DNA of 64,000 nt from Cumulibacter sp047975195 (GCA_047975195.1 JBKEDB010000031.1:25597-89596); one strand, 5' to 3'. Positions 17,481-25,735 are shown, counted from the stretch's first letter. Numbers and translations: made by a program. Notes: generated from the letters alone by a model not told the origin.

Positions 17481-17859
17481 TGACCGACTCCTTCGCGACG
17501 TAGTTCAGTTCCGCGCCGTCCCCTTCGCCGACAATGACGCCGACAACCGATTGACCGCGTTGTAGGGGGCCCGAGACCTTCATCGCGGCGCGGGTGACCG
17601 GGCCGGCGTCGAGCGCGATGACCGCAACCGTAAATGGCACTTCGTACTTATCGTTCGGAAAGTGATGCACCTCGGCGCCACTGACTACCGTGCCGTCCGA
17701 GGCGATCTCGGTGTCGACCAGAGCATCGCCGTATTGACCACACATACGGCAGCCGTAATGCTGCGGCGGAAAGTCGACGTATCCGCACGCGCCGCATTCC
17801 ACCGCGCTGAGCAACGGGACGCCGTCCCGTACGACGTACAACTTCTGTCGTTCCTGCAC
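17473..17859 (-). CDS. DUF35 OB-fold / zinc-ribbon protein, partner of the thiolase-like protein
   Basis: 128 aa from GTG 17859. A rubredoxin-like zinc ribbon (Cys22, Cys25, Cys37, Cys40: ECGAC...GCRMC) is followed by an OB-fold domain with GTVVSGAEVHHFP and KYEVPFTVAVIALD. DUF35 proteins bind and stabilise thiolase-like partners and can provide the acyl-CoA channel. A GTG at 17874 is also possible, but GAAGAGGA stands just before GTG 17859 and a TATACT box (17876-17881) would start transcription too close for the upstream codon. It is the first gene of the leftward nine-gene operon, with operator copy B upstream. Confidence 0.85.
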   Translation of the reverse strand: MQERQKLYVVRDGVPLLSAVECGACGYVDFPPQHYGCRMCGQYGDALVDTEIASDGTVVSGAEVHHFPNDKYEVPFTVAVIALDAGPVTRAAMKVSGPLQRGQSVVGVIVGEGDGAELNYVAKESVNA

Positions 17860-17875
17860 GAGATCCTCTTCCACA

Positions 17876-17881
17876 AGTATA
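17876..17881 (-). promoter_or_regulatory. -10-like box of the acyl-CoA operon
   Basis: TATACT on the minus strand lies 17 bases before GTG 17859 and about 20 bases downstream of operator copy B. It is a good match to TATAAT. The -35 region would overlap the operator. Confidence 0.45.
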
Positions 17882-17901
17882 TAGCGGTTTGAACTATCAT
17901 T

Positions 17902-17918
17902 CCTTACCAGTTAGTAAT
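17902..17918 (-). promoter_or_regulatory. Shared 17-bp operator-like element, copy B
   Basis: Minus strand: ATTACTAACTGGTAAGG, with the palindromic core TAACTGGTAA. It stands 43 bases upstream of the first gene of the nine-gene acyl-CoA operon. The TTGACT part is the most divergent of the five copies. Confidence 0.7.
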
Positions 17919-17964
17919 GTTATACGGCACCACGGAGCTTGCGTCCAGCCCCACTTCTAACGGA

Positions 17965-19020
17965 TCAGCTCGGCAGCGACGGCAGGGTGACGCCCTGCGC
18001 GCTCGCCTCCAGCGCGTATTGCTGATTGCCGTAGCGGTGGCACGCGACCCGATGCCCCTCAAGTACTGCCACCAGAGGCGGCTCTTCGCGCGCACAGGTG
18101 GGCAGCGCGAACGGACACCTGAGCCGGAAACGGCATCCGGACGGCGGATCAGCGGGGTTCGGCAACTCACCATGCAACGTAATACGCCGTCGGGCACGCT
18201 GCGTCGGCGGATCCGGAATCGGAACCGCAGACAGCAGCGCTTCGGTGTACGGATGCAGTGGACGGGACGTCAATGCCGACGTCGGCGCATCTTCGACCAC
18301 CTGCCCCAGGAACATCACGATCATCGAATGAGCCACGTGTCGAATCGTCGCCATATCGTGCGAGATGAGCACGATCGAGAGTTGCTTGTCCTGCTGTAGC
18401 CTAAGGAGCAGGTTCAAGATTCCCGATCGAGTCGATAGGTCCAGCGCGCTTGTCGGCTCGTCCGCAATGAGGACCTCGGGCTGTAACGCCATCGCCCGAG
18501 CTATCGCAACTCGCTGACGCTGACCGCCCGACAACTGTCGAGGGTATCGCCGTCCGTACACCGGATCGAGACCTACCTCCTGCAGTAGATCCACCACAGC
18601 CCTCTCGGCGTCGCGGCGGGAGGCAAGCCCGTGCACCAGCATCGGCTCAGCGATCGCGTCCGAGACCGTCTTCGTCGGATCCAACGATCCGTACGGATCC
18701 TGAAATACGACCTGCAGGCGGCGTCGGAACTCCTTCAGCCGCGACCCACGCGCGGAACTGACATCCTGACCGGCGACGACGATGTCGCCCTCATCGGCAT
18801 CGCCGAGCTTAGCGATCAGTCGGCCAACGGTGGTCTTACCCGAACCTGACTCCCCGACGATGCCGAGCGTCTTACCACGGGCGAGCGTCAGGTTCACACC
18901 ATCCACAGCGACGGTACGGCTCGTCGGCCGGCCCAACAGATTCTTGCCGAGTGGGAAAACCTTCCGCAGGCCGCGTACCTGGATGACGATATCGGTCTCG
19001 GTCTGTTTCGTCGTAGTCAC
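17965..19020 (-). CDS. Peptide-type ABC transporter ATP-binding protein (OppF/DppF-like)
   Basis: 351 aa. Walker A GESGSGKT, signature LSGGQRQRVAIARA, Walker B VLIADEPTSALD, and the C-terminal oligopeptide-transporter extension with HPYTEALLSAVP and a cysteine-containing tail (CRFRLRCPFALPTC). GTG 19020 overlaps the upstream ATPase stop as GTGA; the open frame extends farther upstream but only into the neighbouring gene. It powers uptake with its partner ATPase on the cytoplasmic face. It is the last gene of the four-gene transporter operon. Confidence 0.93.
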   Translation of the reverse strand: MTTTKQTETDIVIQVRGLRKVFPLGKNLLGRPTSRTVAVDGVNLTLARGKTLGIVGESGSGKTTVGRLIAKLGDADEGDIVVAGQDVSSARGSRLKEFRRRLQVVFQDPYGSLDPTKTVSDAIAEPMLVHGLASRRDAERAVVDLLQEVGLDPVYGRRYPRQLSGGQRQRVAIARAMALQPEVLIADEPTSALDLSTRSGILNLLLRLQQDKQLSIVLISHDMATIRHVAHSMIVMFLGQVVEDAPTSALTSRPLHPYTEALLSAVPIPDPPTQRARRRITLHGELPNPADPPSGCRFRLRCPFALPTCAREEPPLVAVLEGHRVACHRYGNQQYALEASAQGVTLPSLPS

Positions 19021-20024
19021 TGGTCGCCCTCCAGTACCAGCCCGCCCGCGGCGACTCGCAGGCACGTCGTCGGGTCATCGCGATGCGCTTCGTACACATC
19101 CACTGTGCGGCAACGTTCGACGGCATAGGCGCATCGAGGTTCGAAGCGGCAGCCCTCCGGGAAAGAGCCGGCAGACGGAACGCGCCCCGGAATTGTGTTG
19201 AGCGTCGTGAACGGCTCCGCGCCGCCTGGAACTGTGTCAATCAAGGCCTTCGTGTAGGGGTGTGCCGGAGTCCGGAAGAGCCGAAACACGTCTGCTCGCT
19301 CGGCGATCCCGCCCGCGTACATGACCACGACATCATCACAGAAATCAGCGACAACACCCAGGTCGTGCGTGACGAGCAGGACGGCTACCTGCTTCTGTTC
19401 GCGCAATTCTCCAAGGAGTTCTAGGATCTCCGCTTGCACGGTCACGTCGAGCGCTGTCGTCGGCTCGTCGGCGATCAGCAAAGGCGGGTCACAGGCGATC
19501 GCCGCCGCGATGCCCACACGCTGCTGCATGCCGCCGGACATTTCGTGTGGGTATGCATCCAGCCGCTTCTCGGCGTTAGGAATGCCGACCAACTGCAGCA
19601 ACTCCAGCGCTCGCTTGCGCGCGGCTTTGCGCGCTTCGCCTAGGTGTAGCCGGCGGGACTCCGCGATCTGGTCGCCGACCGTCATAGTCGGATCCAATGT
19701 GCTCATCGGTTCCTGGAAGACGGTACCGATCGTCCGGCCGCGGATCTTCGACATCTGCCGATCGGAACGGGTCAGTAACTCAACTCCGTCGAGTGCTGCA
19801 CTGCCGGCAGCGACCCGGACACCGTCGGGCAATAGCCCGAGGAGCGCCATCGCGGTCATCGTCTTACCGCACCCGGATTCCCCGATCAGCGCTACGGCGC
19901 CAGAGTGCGGGACCGCGAAGCTCACGCCCCGGATGAGTCCGGTCTGGGTACCCGTGAGGTCAATCTGTAGGTCGGTGACCTCGAGGATGTAATCGGTCGA
20001 GTTGGCGAGGGGGGTCTTAGTCAT
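19017..20024 (-). CDS. Peptide-type ABC transporter ATP-binding protein (OppD/DppD-like)
   Basis: 335 aa from ATG 20024, which has GGAAG upstream and overlaps the permease stop by 8 bases. Walker A GESGCGKT, signature MSGGMQQRVGIA, Walker B LLIADEPTTALD, switch His in VLLVTHDLGVVADFC, and the C-terminal HPYTKALIDTVP plus a cysteine-containing tail. It forms a heterodimer with the ATPase encoded next. Confidence 0.93.
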   Translation of the reverse strand: MTKTPLANSTDYILEVTDLQIDLTGTQTGLIRGVSFAVPHSGAVALIGESGCGKTMTAMALLGLLPDGVRVAAGSAALDGVELLTRSDRQMSKIRGRTIGTVFQEPMSTLDPTMTVGDQIAESRRLHLGEARKAARKRALELLQLVGIPNAEKRLDAYPHEMSGGMQQRVGIAAAIACDPPLLIADEPTTALDVTVQAEILELLGELREQKQVAVLLVTHDLGVVADFCDDVVVMYAGGIAERADVFRLFRTPAHPYTKALIDTVPGGAEPFTTLNTIPGRVPSAGSFPEGCRFEPRCAYAVERCRTVDVYEAHRDDPTTCLRVAAGGLVLEGDQ

Positions 20025-20916
20025 GGGACTTCCGTCCGGCGAGCGCGTCACGCAGCCCGTCTCCGATCGTGTTCAACGCCAGCACTGTGAGGACGATTGC
20101 CACGCCTGGCGGGATTACCGCCCACGGCTGAGTGAATTGGTCTTCGTACGCCGCTTTGAGCATCACGCCCCAACTTGCGTCTGGTGGCTGCACGCCAAGG
20201 CCGAGGAAGCTCAGTCCGGCCTCGGCCAGCAGCGATATCGCCATCAGCAGCGTCACCTGAACCAGCAGTGGCGCGGCAATGTTCGGCAACACATGTCGGA
20301 GCATCGTGCGCCCCGTTCCCGAGCCGATGGCTCGAGCCGAAGTGATGAAGGTTTCCTCCGCGACGACCATGGTGGCGCCGCGGACGATCCGAAACAGGTG
20401 CGGGGAAAGCATGACTCCGATCGCGATCATCGCATTCGTCAATCCACGGCCCATGACCGCGATGACTGCTAGGGCGAACACCAGAGCCGGCACGCTCAGC
20501 AGGGTGTCCGCGATGGTGCTCAATATGGTGTCAACACGCCCGCCGCGCATTCCCGCCCACAGCCCGGCCGGCAGCCCAAGGACGATCGCCACGAGGATCG
20601 CGATAGTCGGCGCGACCAACGCTATCCGTCCGGCGTACATCAGCCGAGTCAGGACATCGCGTCCATACTTGTCGGTTCCCAGCCAGTTCTCGGCGCTGTA
20701 CGGTCTGAAACCCTGGTTCAGATCTTGGACATGAGGGTCGTGCGTCGACAGGAGAGGTGCGGCCAGCGAGACGACAATAAGAAGCAGAATGAAACCAAGC
20801 GATACCACCGTGGCGGGCTGTCCCAGGAACGCTCTGAGTACATCGCGACGCGAGTGATTGGCTGCGGAGTCCGTGGTCGAGACCAACTCGCCACCGCCAG
20901 TTTCCAGAGCAGTCAT
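20017..20916 (-). CDS. Peptide-type ABC transporter permease (DppC-like)
   Basis: 299 aa. After a soluble N-terminal stretch, a first membrane helix lies near residues 35-55 (VVSLGFILLLIVVSLAAPLL), then AENWLGTDKYGRDVLTRLMY, typical of DppC proteins, several further helices, and the EAA-type coupling loop EETFITSARAIGSG. It would pair with the DppB-like permease to form the channel. Its ATG overlaps the previous stop (ATGA), so translation is coupled. Confidence 0.93.
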   Translation of the reverse strand: MTALETGGGELVSTTDSAANHSRRDVLRAFLGQPATVVSLGFILLLIVVSLAAPLLSTHDPHVQDLNQGFRPYSAENWLGTDKYGRDVLTRLMYAGRIALVAPTIAILVAIVLGLPAGLWAGMRGGRVDTILSTIADTLLSVPALVFALAVIAVMGRGLTNAMIAIGVMLSPHLFRIVRGATMVVAEETFITSARAIGSGTGRTMLRHVLPNIAAPLLVQVTLLMAISLLAEAGLSFLGLGVQPPDASWGVMLKAAYEDQFTQPWAVIPPGVAIVLTVLALNTIGDGLRDALAGRKSHD

Positions 20917-21860
20917 TGGGCCCTCACCTTGGGGTTGATCAGTCCGTATGAGAAGTCGACGACGATGTTCACGACGACCACGATGAACGCCGTCAGAAGT
21001 ACATATCCTTGAATTACTGGATAGTCCCGCGATAGCACCGAGCCGATCGCAAGATTGCCCAGGCCGGAGATCGCAAAGACGGTCTCGACGATTACCGTCC
21101 CTCCGAGCAAGGTCCCCGAGGTTAGCCCGATCACCGTCACGACGGGGATCGCCGCGTTGCGACCGACATGCCGCCGCACCAAGTTTGTCCCCGAGGAACC
21201 CCGCGATCGCGCCGCACGAATATAGGGCTGGCCTAGTACGTCGATGACCCCGCCCCGGGTGTGCCGCGCAACCTCAGCGGCAACCGCCGTCGCCAACGCG
21301 AGCGCCGGAAGGATTAAGTGCGATATCCAGCGGCCGAATCCGTCGGAGAGCGGTACGTACGACGTAGAGGGCAGCCAGCCGAGCGTGATCGAAAAGATCG
21401 ACACCAGTACCATACCTACCCAAAAGTTTGGCATTGCGATGCCGAGCGAAGCGACGGTCGTCACCGCGCGATCGATCCAGCGGCCGTGGGTGAGTCCCGC
21501 AATCGACCCGAAAGTCACTCCGATGAGTGAGGCGAAGAGCAGCGCCAGGAGTGCGATCGAGATACTGGGTGGCGCCGCATCGATGAGTAGTTGGGTGACC
21601 GGAATCCCGGAGAACAGTGACTCGCCGAGATCGCCTCTGAGGGCGCTACTCACCGAATTCAGGTACTGCATCAGCAATGGGTCGTTGAGGCCGAGTCCCT
21701 CCCGGATGGCTTCTACCTGCTCTGCGGTTGCCTGATCGCCGCCGATCACCTCGGCTGGATCGCCCGGGATAAGGCGAACCAAGGCGAAAGTCATCAAATG
21801 CACGAGCCATAACACGATCACGCCACGCGCAATCCTGCGTAGGAGGTAGGTGATCCGCAT
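20913..21860 (-). CDS. Peptide-type ABC transporter permease (DppB-like)
   Basis: 315 aa. N-terminal RRIARGVIVLWLVHLMTFALVRLIPGDPAE is characteristic of DppB proteins; about six membrane helices and the coupling loop YIRAARSRGSS follow. It is the first gene of a permease-permease-ATPase-ATPase operon that lacks a solute-binding protein gene. Operator copy C lies 55 bases upstream. The binding protein at 5745-7280, under the same element, is the best candidate partner. Confidence 0.93.
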   Translation of the reverse strand: MRITYLLRRIARGVIVLWLVHLMTFALVRLIPGDPAEVIGGDQATAEQVEAIREGLGLNDPLLMQYLNSVSSALRGDLGESLFSGIPVTQLLIDAAPPSISIALLALLFASLIGVTFGSIAGLTHGRWIDRAVTTVASLGIAMPNFWVGMVLVSIFSITLGWLPSTSYVPLSDGFGRWISHLILPALALATAVAAEVARHTRGGVIDVLGQPYIRAARSRGSSGTNLVRRHVGRNAAIPVVTVIGLTSGTLLGGTVIVETVFAISGLGNLAIGSVLSRDYPVIQGYVLLTAFIVVVVNIVVDFSYGLINPKVRAQ

Positions 21861-21914
21861 TGGTCCCTTTCGGCTATACCTTCGACGACCGGATGCACGA
21901 GACTCTAAGCATTG

Positions 21915-21931
21915 TCTTACTGGTTAGTCAA
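21915..21931 (-). promoter_or_regulatory. Shared 17-bp operator-like element, copy C
   Basis: Minus strand: TTGACTAACCAGTAAGA. TTGACT fits a -35 box, with TAGAGT 18 bases later as a weak -10. It would control the ABC transporter operon starting at 21860. Confidence 0.75.
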
Positions 21932-22019
21932 GATTCGGATTGGCACGGCCGCCGACGCCCCGCAGCCCGCCAGCTGGGCAATCTCACTCGGGGCTCGGAA
22001 CCCGAAAACGGGAGTCAAC

Positions 22020-22064
22020 ACGCCCCAGGCCTCCTCGCCTGTGAGACGAGGAGGCCTGGGGCGT
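22020..22064 (-). terminator. Strong hairpin terminator after the TetR gene
   Basis: The arms 22020-22037 and 22047-22064 are perfectly complementary over 18 bp (outer ACGCCCCAGG, inner CCTCCTCG) with a 9-base loop. The hairpin begins 31 bases past the tetR stop. On the minus strand it is followed by a short mixed tract containing TTTT. Confidence 0.8.
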
Positions 22065-22094
22065 ACCGCGGGGTGCTAACGCGAAGGTGGCGCC

Positions 22095-22754
22095 CTACGC
22101 GCGCTTTTTGGGCGCGGCCTTTCTCGGCGCAACCGGCCGCGGCGCGGTCGGTTGCGGGCCATCGGTCGCGATGACCTCTCGCGGGGCAGCCGAAAGCAGT
22201 TGCAATACGTGCTCGGTCACCTCGGCAGCGGTCAGTTCGCCGTCCTGATCGATCCAGCGATGTATCGACGCCAGCATGCCCGCGAACAGCTTTCCATAGA
22301 TCCGGGGATCCCCAGGCAGGTCTAGTGACCCCTCTTCGATTGCGCGTTCCAGAATCCACTGATCGCGGAGCGTCACCTCACGCACCCAATCGCGAAATTC
22401 CTTCTCGGCCCGAGGCGAGGAAGCTCGCGCCTGAACCATCGCCACCTGGTAGTACGACTTGAACTCCATGCCGGTTTCGACGGTGACGAGGACCTGCGCC
22501 CGCAATAACTCAAGCCCCGTCATACCATCGTGAGCCATCGCTTTCGCGCGCTCACTCATCTCGGCTTGAACCATCTTCATGATGCGCTCAAGCATCCACT
22601 GCTTGCTTTTCGCATACCGATAGACTGTGGGCTTCGAGATCCCGGCCTCGGCCGCGATGTCATCCAGGGTTGCCACGTCGTACCCTTTTCGTTGGAACAC
22701 TCGCGCCGCCGCCTCGAGCACTGCCTCGGGCGTCGTAGCCTTGCGCTGGGCCAC
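22095..22754 (-). CDS. TetR-family transcriptional regulator, probable regulator of the acyl-CoA/ABC regulon
   Basis: 219 aa. The N-terminal DNA-binding domain contains AARVFQRKGYDVATLDDIAAEAGISKPTVYRYAKSK, a typical TetR helix-turn-helix. The ligand domain ends in a Pro/Ala/Lys/Arg-rich tail (PRPVAPRKAAPKKRA), which is unusual and may add non-specific DNA affinity. The start is GTG 22754, six bases after a perfect AGGAGG; longer versions would place the operator inside the coding region. Operator copy D lies 20 bases upstream, suggesting autoregulation, and four more copies precede the neighbouring acyl-CoA and transport genes. The ligand is probably an acyl-CoA or acid of the pathway, by analogy with other TetR lipid regulators. 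Confidence 0.88.
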   Translation of the reverse strand: MAQRKATTPEAVLEAAARVFQRKGYDVATLDDIAAEAGISKPTVYRYAKSKQWMLERIMKMVQAEMSERAKAMAHDGMTGLELLRAQVLVTVETGMEFKSYYQVAMVQARASSPRAEKEFRDWVREVTLRDQWILERAIEEGSLDLPGDPRIYGKLFAGMLASIHRWIDQDGELTAAEVTEHVLQLLSAAPREVIATDGPQPTAPRPVAPRKAAPKKRA

Positions 22755-22773
22755 CCAGTTCCTCCTACGCTTT

Positions 22774-22790
22774 ACTGACTGGTGATTCAA
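22774..22790 (-). promoter_or_regulatory. Shared 17-bp operator-like element, copy D (tetR promoter)
   Basis: Minus strand: TTGAATCACCAGTCAGT, with core TGACTGGTGA read on the plus strand. It ends 20 bases before the GTG start of tetR. Confidence 0.65.
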
Positions 22791-22851
22791 CCTTTCGTGT
22801 CGAGGTTACCGGGTATCGCCCCCTGGAATCAGGGCACGCCGCCGTATGCGA

Positions 22852-24414
22852 TCAGTGCAACAGTGAAGCACGCATGCGTAGGGACTTCTTGTCTAGTTTG
22901 CCGACCGGGGTCAGCGGCAGTTCGTCGATGAACTCAACCGACTTGGGCGCGTTCACGCGGCCTTTCGCCACCCTCGCGTGCGCGATGAGGTCCTCTTCGG
23001 TCACTGCGGCGCCGTCCTTGAGCACCACATACGCCTTGACCGCCTCACCCCATTTCTCGTCGGGGACGCCGATCACCGCACACGAACTGACGGCGGGATG
23101 CTCAGACAGACCGGCCTCGACTTCACTCGGGTACACGTTGAAGCCCCCGGAGATAATCATGTCCTTACGCCGATCGACCAACGTGATGTAACCATCTCCG
23201 TTGACGAAACCGAGATCGTCCGTGTGCAGCCATCCACCACGCAGCGCATGCTCAGTAAGCTCCGGATTCTTCCAGTATCCCTTCATCACGAACGGTCCGC
23301 GCAGGCATAGTTCGCCGACCTCGCCGACATCGGCCTGCGTGCCATCTTCACGCAGAATCCGCGCGACCACCCCCGGCATCGGTCGACCCGCTGACGACAG
23401 AAGGTCAAGGCGATCCAGCCGATGGTCAGCTGCCGGGAGATTCAGGATGCCGACTCCCGCCTCCGTCTGACCGTAACCCTGCACGAATACTGGACCGATG
23501 CGCTCAATGGCCTCCTTCAGGCGCGTCGGCGACATCGGCGCTGCCCCGTACGTCACATGCTCAAGACTCGAGACATCAATCTTGGGGTGCTCGCGTAGGT
23601 AGTCAAGAAGCACGTAGATCATCGTCGGGACGAGGAACGTCTGGGTAACTTGATGCTGTTCGACGAGCCGCAAGAATTCGGCCGGCTCGAATCTATCGAC
23701 GAGCACAACCGATCCGCCGCGCATCAGCATCGGGCCGATCGCCGTACCTCCCGCGTGACTGATCGGAGTGCTTATCAGGATGCGCGGCTCGCGGTCCCGC
23801 TTCTCGGCCGCCGCATTGCCGACCGATAGGGCTTGCGTGTACCACCGCCCGAACCCAGTGTGCATAACACCCTTTGGCCGGCCAGTCGTCCCACCGGTGT
23901 AGTAGAGGGTCTGAATATCAGCGCCGCTGCGCGGCGTCGGCGCCGTGGGTTCGTCACTCTGCACTGACGCGAGCGCGACAGCGTCGGGCAGGTCGCCGTC
24001 GGGCCCGAGTGCGAACGACTGACGCACTACTCCGCGCCCACGCAGATCGCTTGCTCGCTCCGAATACAACCGGGCGTCATAGAGCAGTACATCTATCTCG
24101 GCATCCTCCAGAATGAACGCATGGTCGGCAAGTGATCCCATTGGGTGCAGGGGCGTGTATCGCGCCGCGAGGTGCTCAACCGCAAGCTGAGCCAGATACG
24201 CTTCGGGGAGATTCATGCTCAGCATCGCGACTGCTGACCCTCGCCTCACCCCGGCCTGAGCAAGCACGCGGGCCATCCGGTAGACGATCGAGGCCGACTC
24301 CCGCGCCGTCAGACTGCGATCGCCGTGAATGAATACGACCCGGTCACCGTCGTCTCGCAACGCGCGCAGGGCACCAACGTCGCCGACAACCTCCTCATGT
24401 GCCGCGAATTCCAT
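22852..24414 (-). CDS. Acyl-CoA synthetase (AMP-forming), paralogue 2
   Basis: 520 aa from ATG 24414, preceded by GGAGGA. The motif order is the same as in the 8495-10039 protein: YYTGGTTGRPKGVMH, YGAAPMSP, GYGQTE, GWLHTDDLGF, DRRKDMIISGGFNVYP, and C-terminal PVGKLDKKSLR. The two proteins share long runs such as LSMNLPEAYLAQLA and GPFVMKGYWKNPELT/GPMVMKGYWKNPELT, so they arose by duplication. It would activate a related acid of the regulon. It is transcribed divergently from a frameshifted CaiB/BaiF gene with operator copy E in between. Confidence 0.92.
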   Translation of the reverse strand: MEFAAHEEVVGDVGALRALRDDGDRVVFIHGDRSLTARESASIVYRMARVLAQAGVRRGSAVAMLSMNLPEAYLAQLAVEHLAARYTPLHPMGSLADHAFILEDAEIDVLLYDARLYSERASDLRGRGVVRQSFALGPDGDLPDAVALASVQSDEPTAPTPRSGADIQTLYYTGGTTGRPKGVMHTGFGRWYTQALSVGNAAAEKRDREPRILISTPISHAGGTAIGPMLMRGGSVVLVDRFEPAEFLRLVEQHQVTQTFLVPTMIYVLLDYLREHPKIDVSSLEHVTYGAAPMSPTRLKEAIERIGPVFVQGYGQTEAGVGILNLPAADHRLDRLDLLSSAGRPMPGVVARILREDGTQADVGEVGELCLRGPFVMKGYWKNPELTEHALRGGWLHTDDLGFVNGDGYITLVDRRKDMIISGGFNVYPSEVEAGLSEHPAVSSCAVIGVPDEKWGEAVKAYVVLKDGAAVTEEDLIAHARVAKGRVNAPKSVEFIDELPLTPVGKLDKKSLRMRASLLH

Positions 24415-24437
24415 CCGTCCTCCACCTTCCACCAATG

Positions 24438-24454
24438 TTGACTAACCCGTTAGG
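24438..24454 (+). promoter_or_regulatory. Shared 17-bp operator-like element, copy E
   Basis: Plus strand: TTGACTAACCCGTTAGG, including the 12-base CTAACCCGTTAG with two unpaired centre bases. It lies 24 bases from the acyl-CoA synthetase start (24414) and 67 bases before the CaiB/BaiF start (24521), so it could control both. Confidence 0.7.
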
Positions 24455-24520
24455 CATGATTGACACTACGCGGACCACACTGGATCGGCCAAGAGGCGCT
24501 GAGAAGATTGCGAGACACAT

Positions 24521-25653
24521 ATGACGCGAGCCGAATATGACCTGTCCTCGCATGCCCCACTGCGCGGCGTCCGGGTGCTCAGCCTCGCCCAACTGCTTCC
24601 CGGGCCATTTGCCGGACAGCTACTGGCCGATCTCGGCGCCGACGTAATCATCATCGAGCAACTGGACGGTGGCGATCCAGCACGGCGGATACCGGCATTT
24701 TTCGACTCGATCAACCGCGGCAAACGCAGCATCGCTGTCGATCTGAAAACCCAACAAGGCAGCCAGATCATGCGTCGTCTCGTTCGCGGATCCCGCGTCC
24801 TCCTGGAGGGGTTTCGTCCCGGCGTGGCCGGTCGGCTCGGCATCGATTTCGATTCCTTGCGCGCCGAACGACCCGATCTCGTCTATTGTTCGATCTCTGG
24901 CTACGGCCAGGACGCGGACGAACGCCTGGTCCCCGGGCATGAGGTCTCCTACCAGGCCCGCGGTGCGGGGATCGATCCCGACTGGTTCGACGCCAGCGTC
25001 TCGGGCTACGCCGTCGCCGATCTATCCGCAGCTATGTACGCCGCGCTCATGGTCTCCAGTGCCCTGCTGACGACCCACGCCACATACATCGACCTCAGCC
25101 TCACGAAGCGGCGCTGTCCTGGAAGGCGCCACAACTTGCCGGCGCGTGGATCAATGGCCACAATTCCGGGGCAGCACAAAACCCTGCCTACGGCCTATTC
25201 CAAACCGCCGACGACTGGATCAGCTTATCGGCGATGCACGAGGACCACTTCTGGCGCGCGCTGTGCCAGCAACTAGGGATGCCGGAGCACTCGGGGCTCT
25301 CGGCGCAGGCGCGCACCGAGGACGCACCCGAACTGCGCCACGCCATCGAACGAGCCGTGCGCACCCGCACGAGCGCCGACCTCCTGGCGAGTCTCGCCCC
25401 TGCGGGCGTTCCCGTAGGGCTAGTCAACACGCCGGGCACCGTCGCCGACGATCCCCTTTTTCGAGAACGCGGAATGATTGTCGGCACCGGCCGATCAACT
25501 CGCGTCCGCAGCCCGATCAGTCGCACGGCTCCGCCGCAACCTTCGGCCAGCCCCGCGCTCGGCGGCGACAGTCGGGAGTTGCTCATTGAATGCGGTTATT
25601 CCGACATGGAGATCGACCAACTGCTCGGGTCCGGCATCGTCAGCCAGCACTAA
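24521..25653 (+). pseudogene. CaiB/BaiF family CoA-transferase, frameshifted
   Basis: The first 195 codons encode a normal N-terminal half (LRGVRVLSLAQLLPGPFAGQ, ADLGADVIIIEQ, NRGKRSIAVDLKTQQG) through the active-site segment ATYIDLSLT, with catalytic Asp191. Homology then continues in another frame as EAALSWKAPQLAGAWINGHN and on to the stop at 25653. One base appears to be missing at about 25104. Joined, the product would be about 377 aa, the usual family size. Either the gene is recently inactivated or the sequence has an error; no slippery heptamer for programmed frameshifting is visible. The unshifted frame ends at 25276 after about 56 unrelated residues. Confidence 0.85.
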
Positions 25654-25680
25654 CGTCGCGGAATCGCACACGCCAGCACA

Positions 25681-25721
25681 CAGCACAGCGCCGGGTCGCA
25701 GTGCGATCCGGCGCTGTGCTG
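25681..25721. terminator. Bidirectional terminator
   Basis: CAGCACAGCGCCGG (25681-25694) pairs perfectly with CCGGCGCTGTGCTG (25708-25721) around a 13-base loop. It sits between the stop of the plus-strand CaiB/BaiF gene and the stop of the minus-strand binding-protein gene. Confidence 0.75.
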
Positions 25722-25735
25722 CGTTGTGTAGCAGG

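Noticed and set aside
25090..25120. Programmed ribosomal frameshifting in the CaiB/BaiF gene
   Set aside because: No X-XXY-YYZ slippery heptamer or obvious downstream structure; a one-base deletion explains it better.
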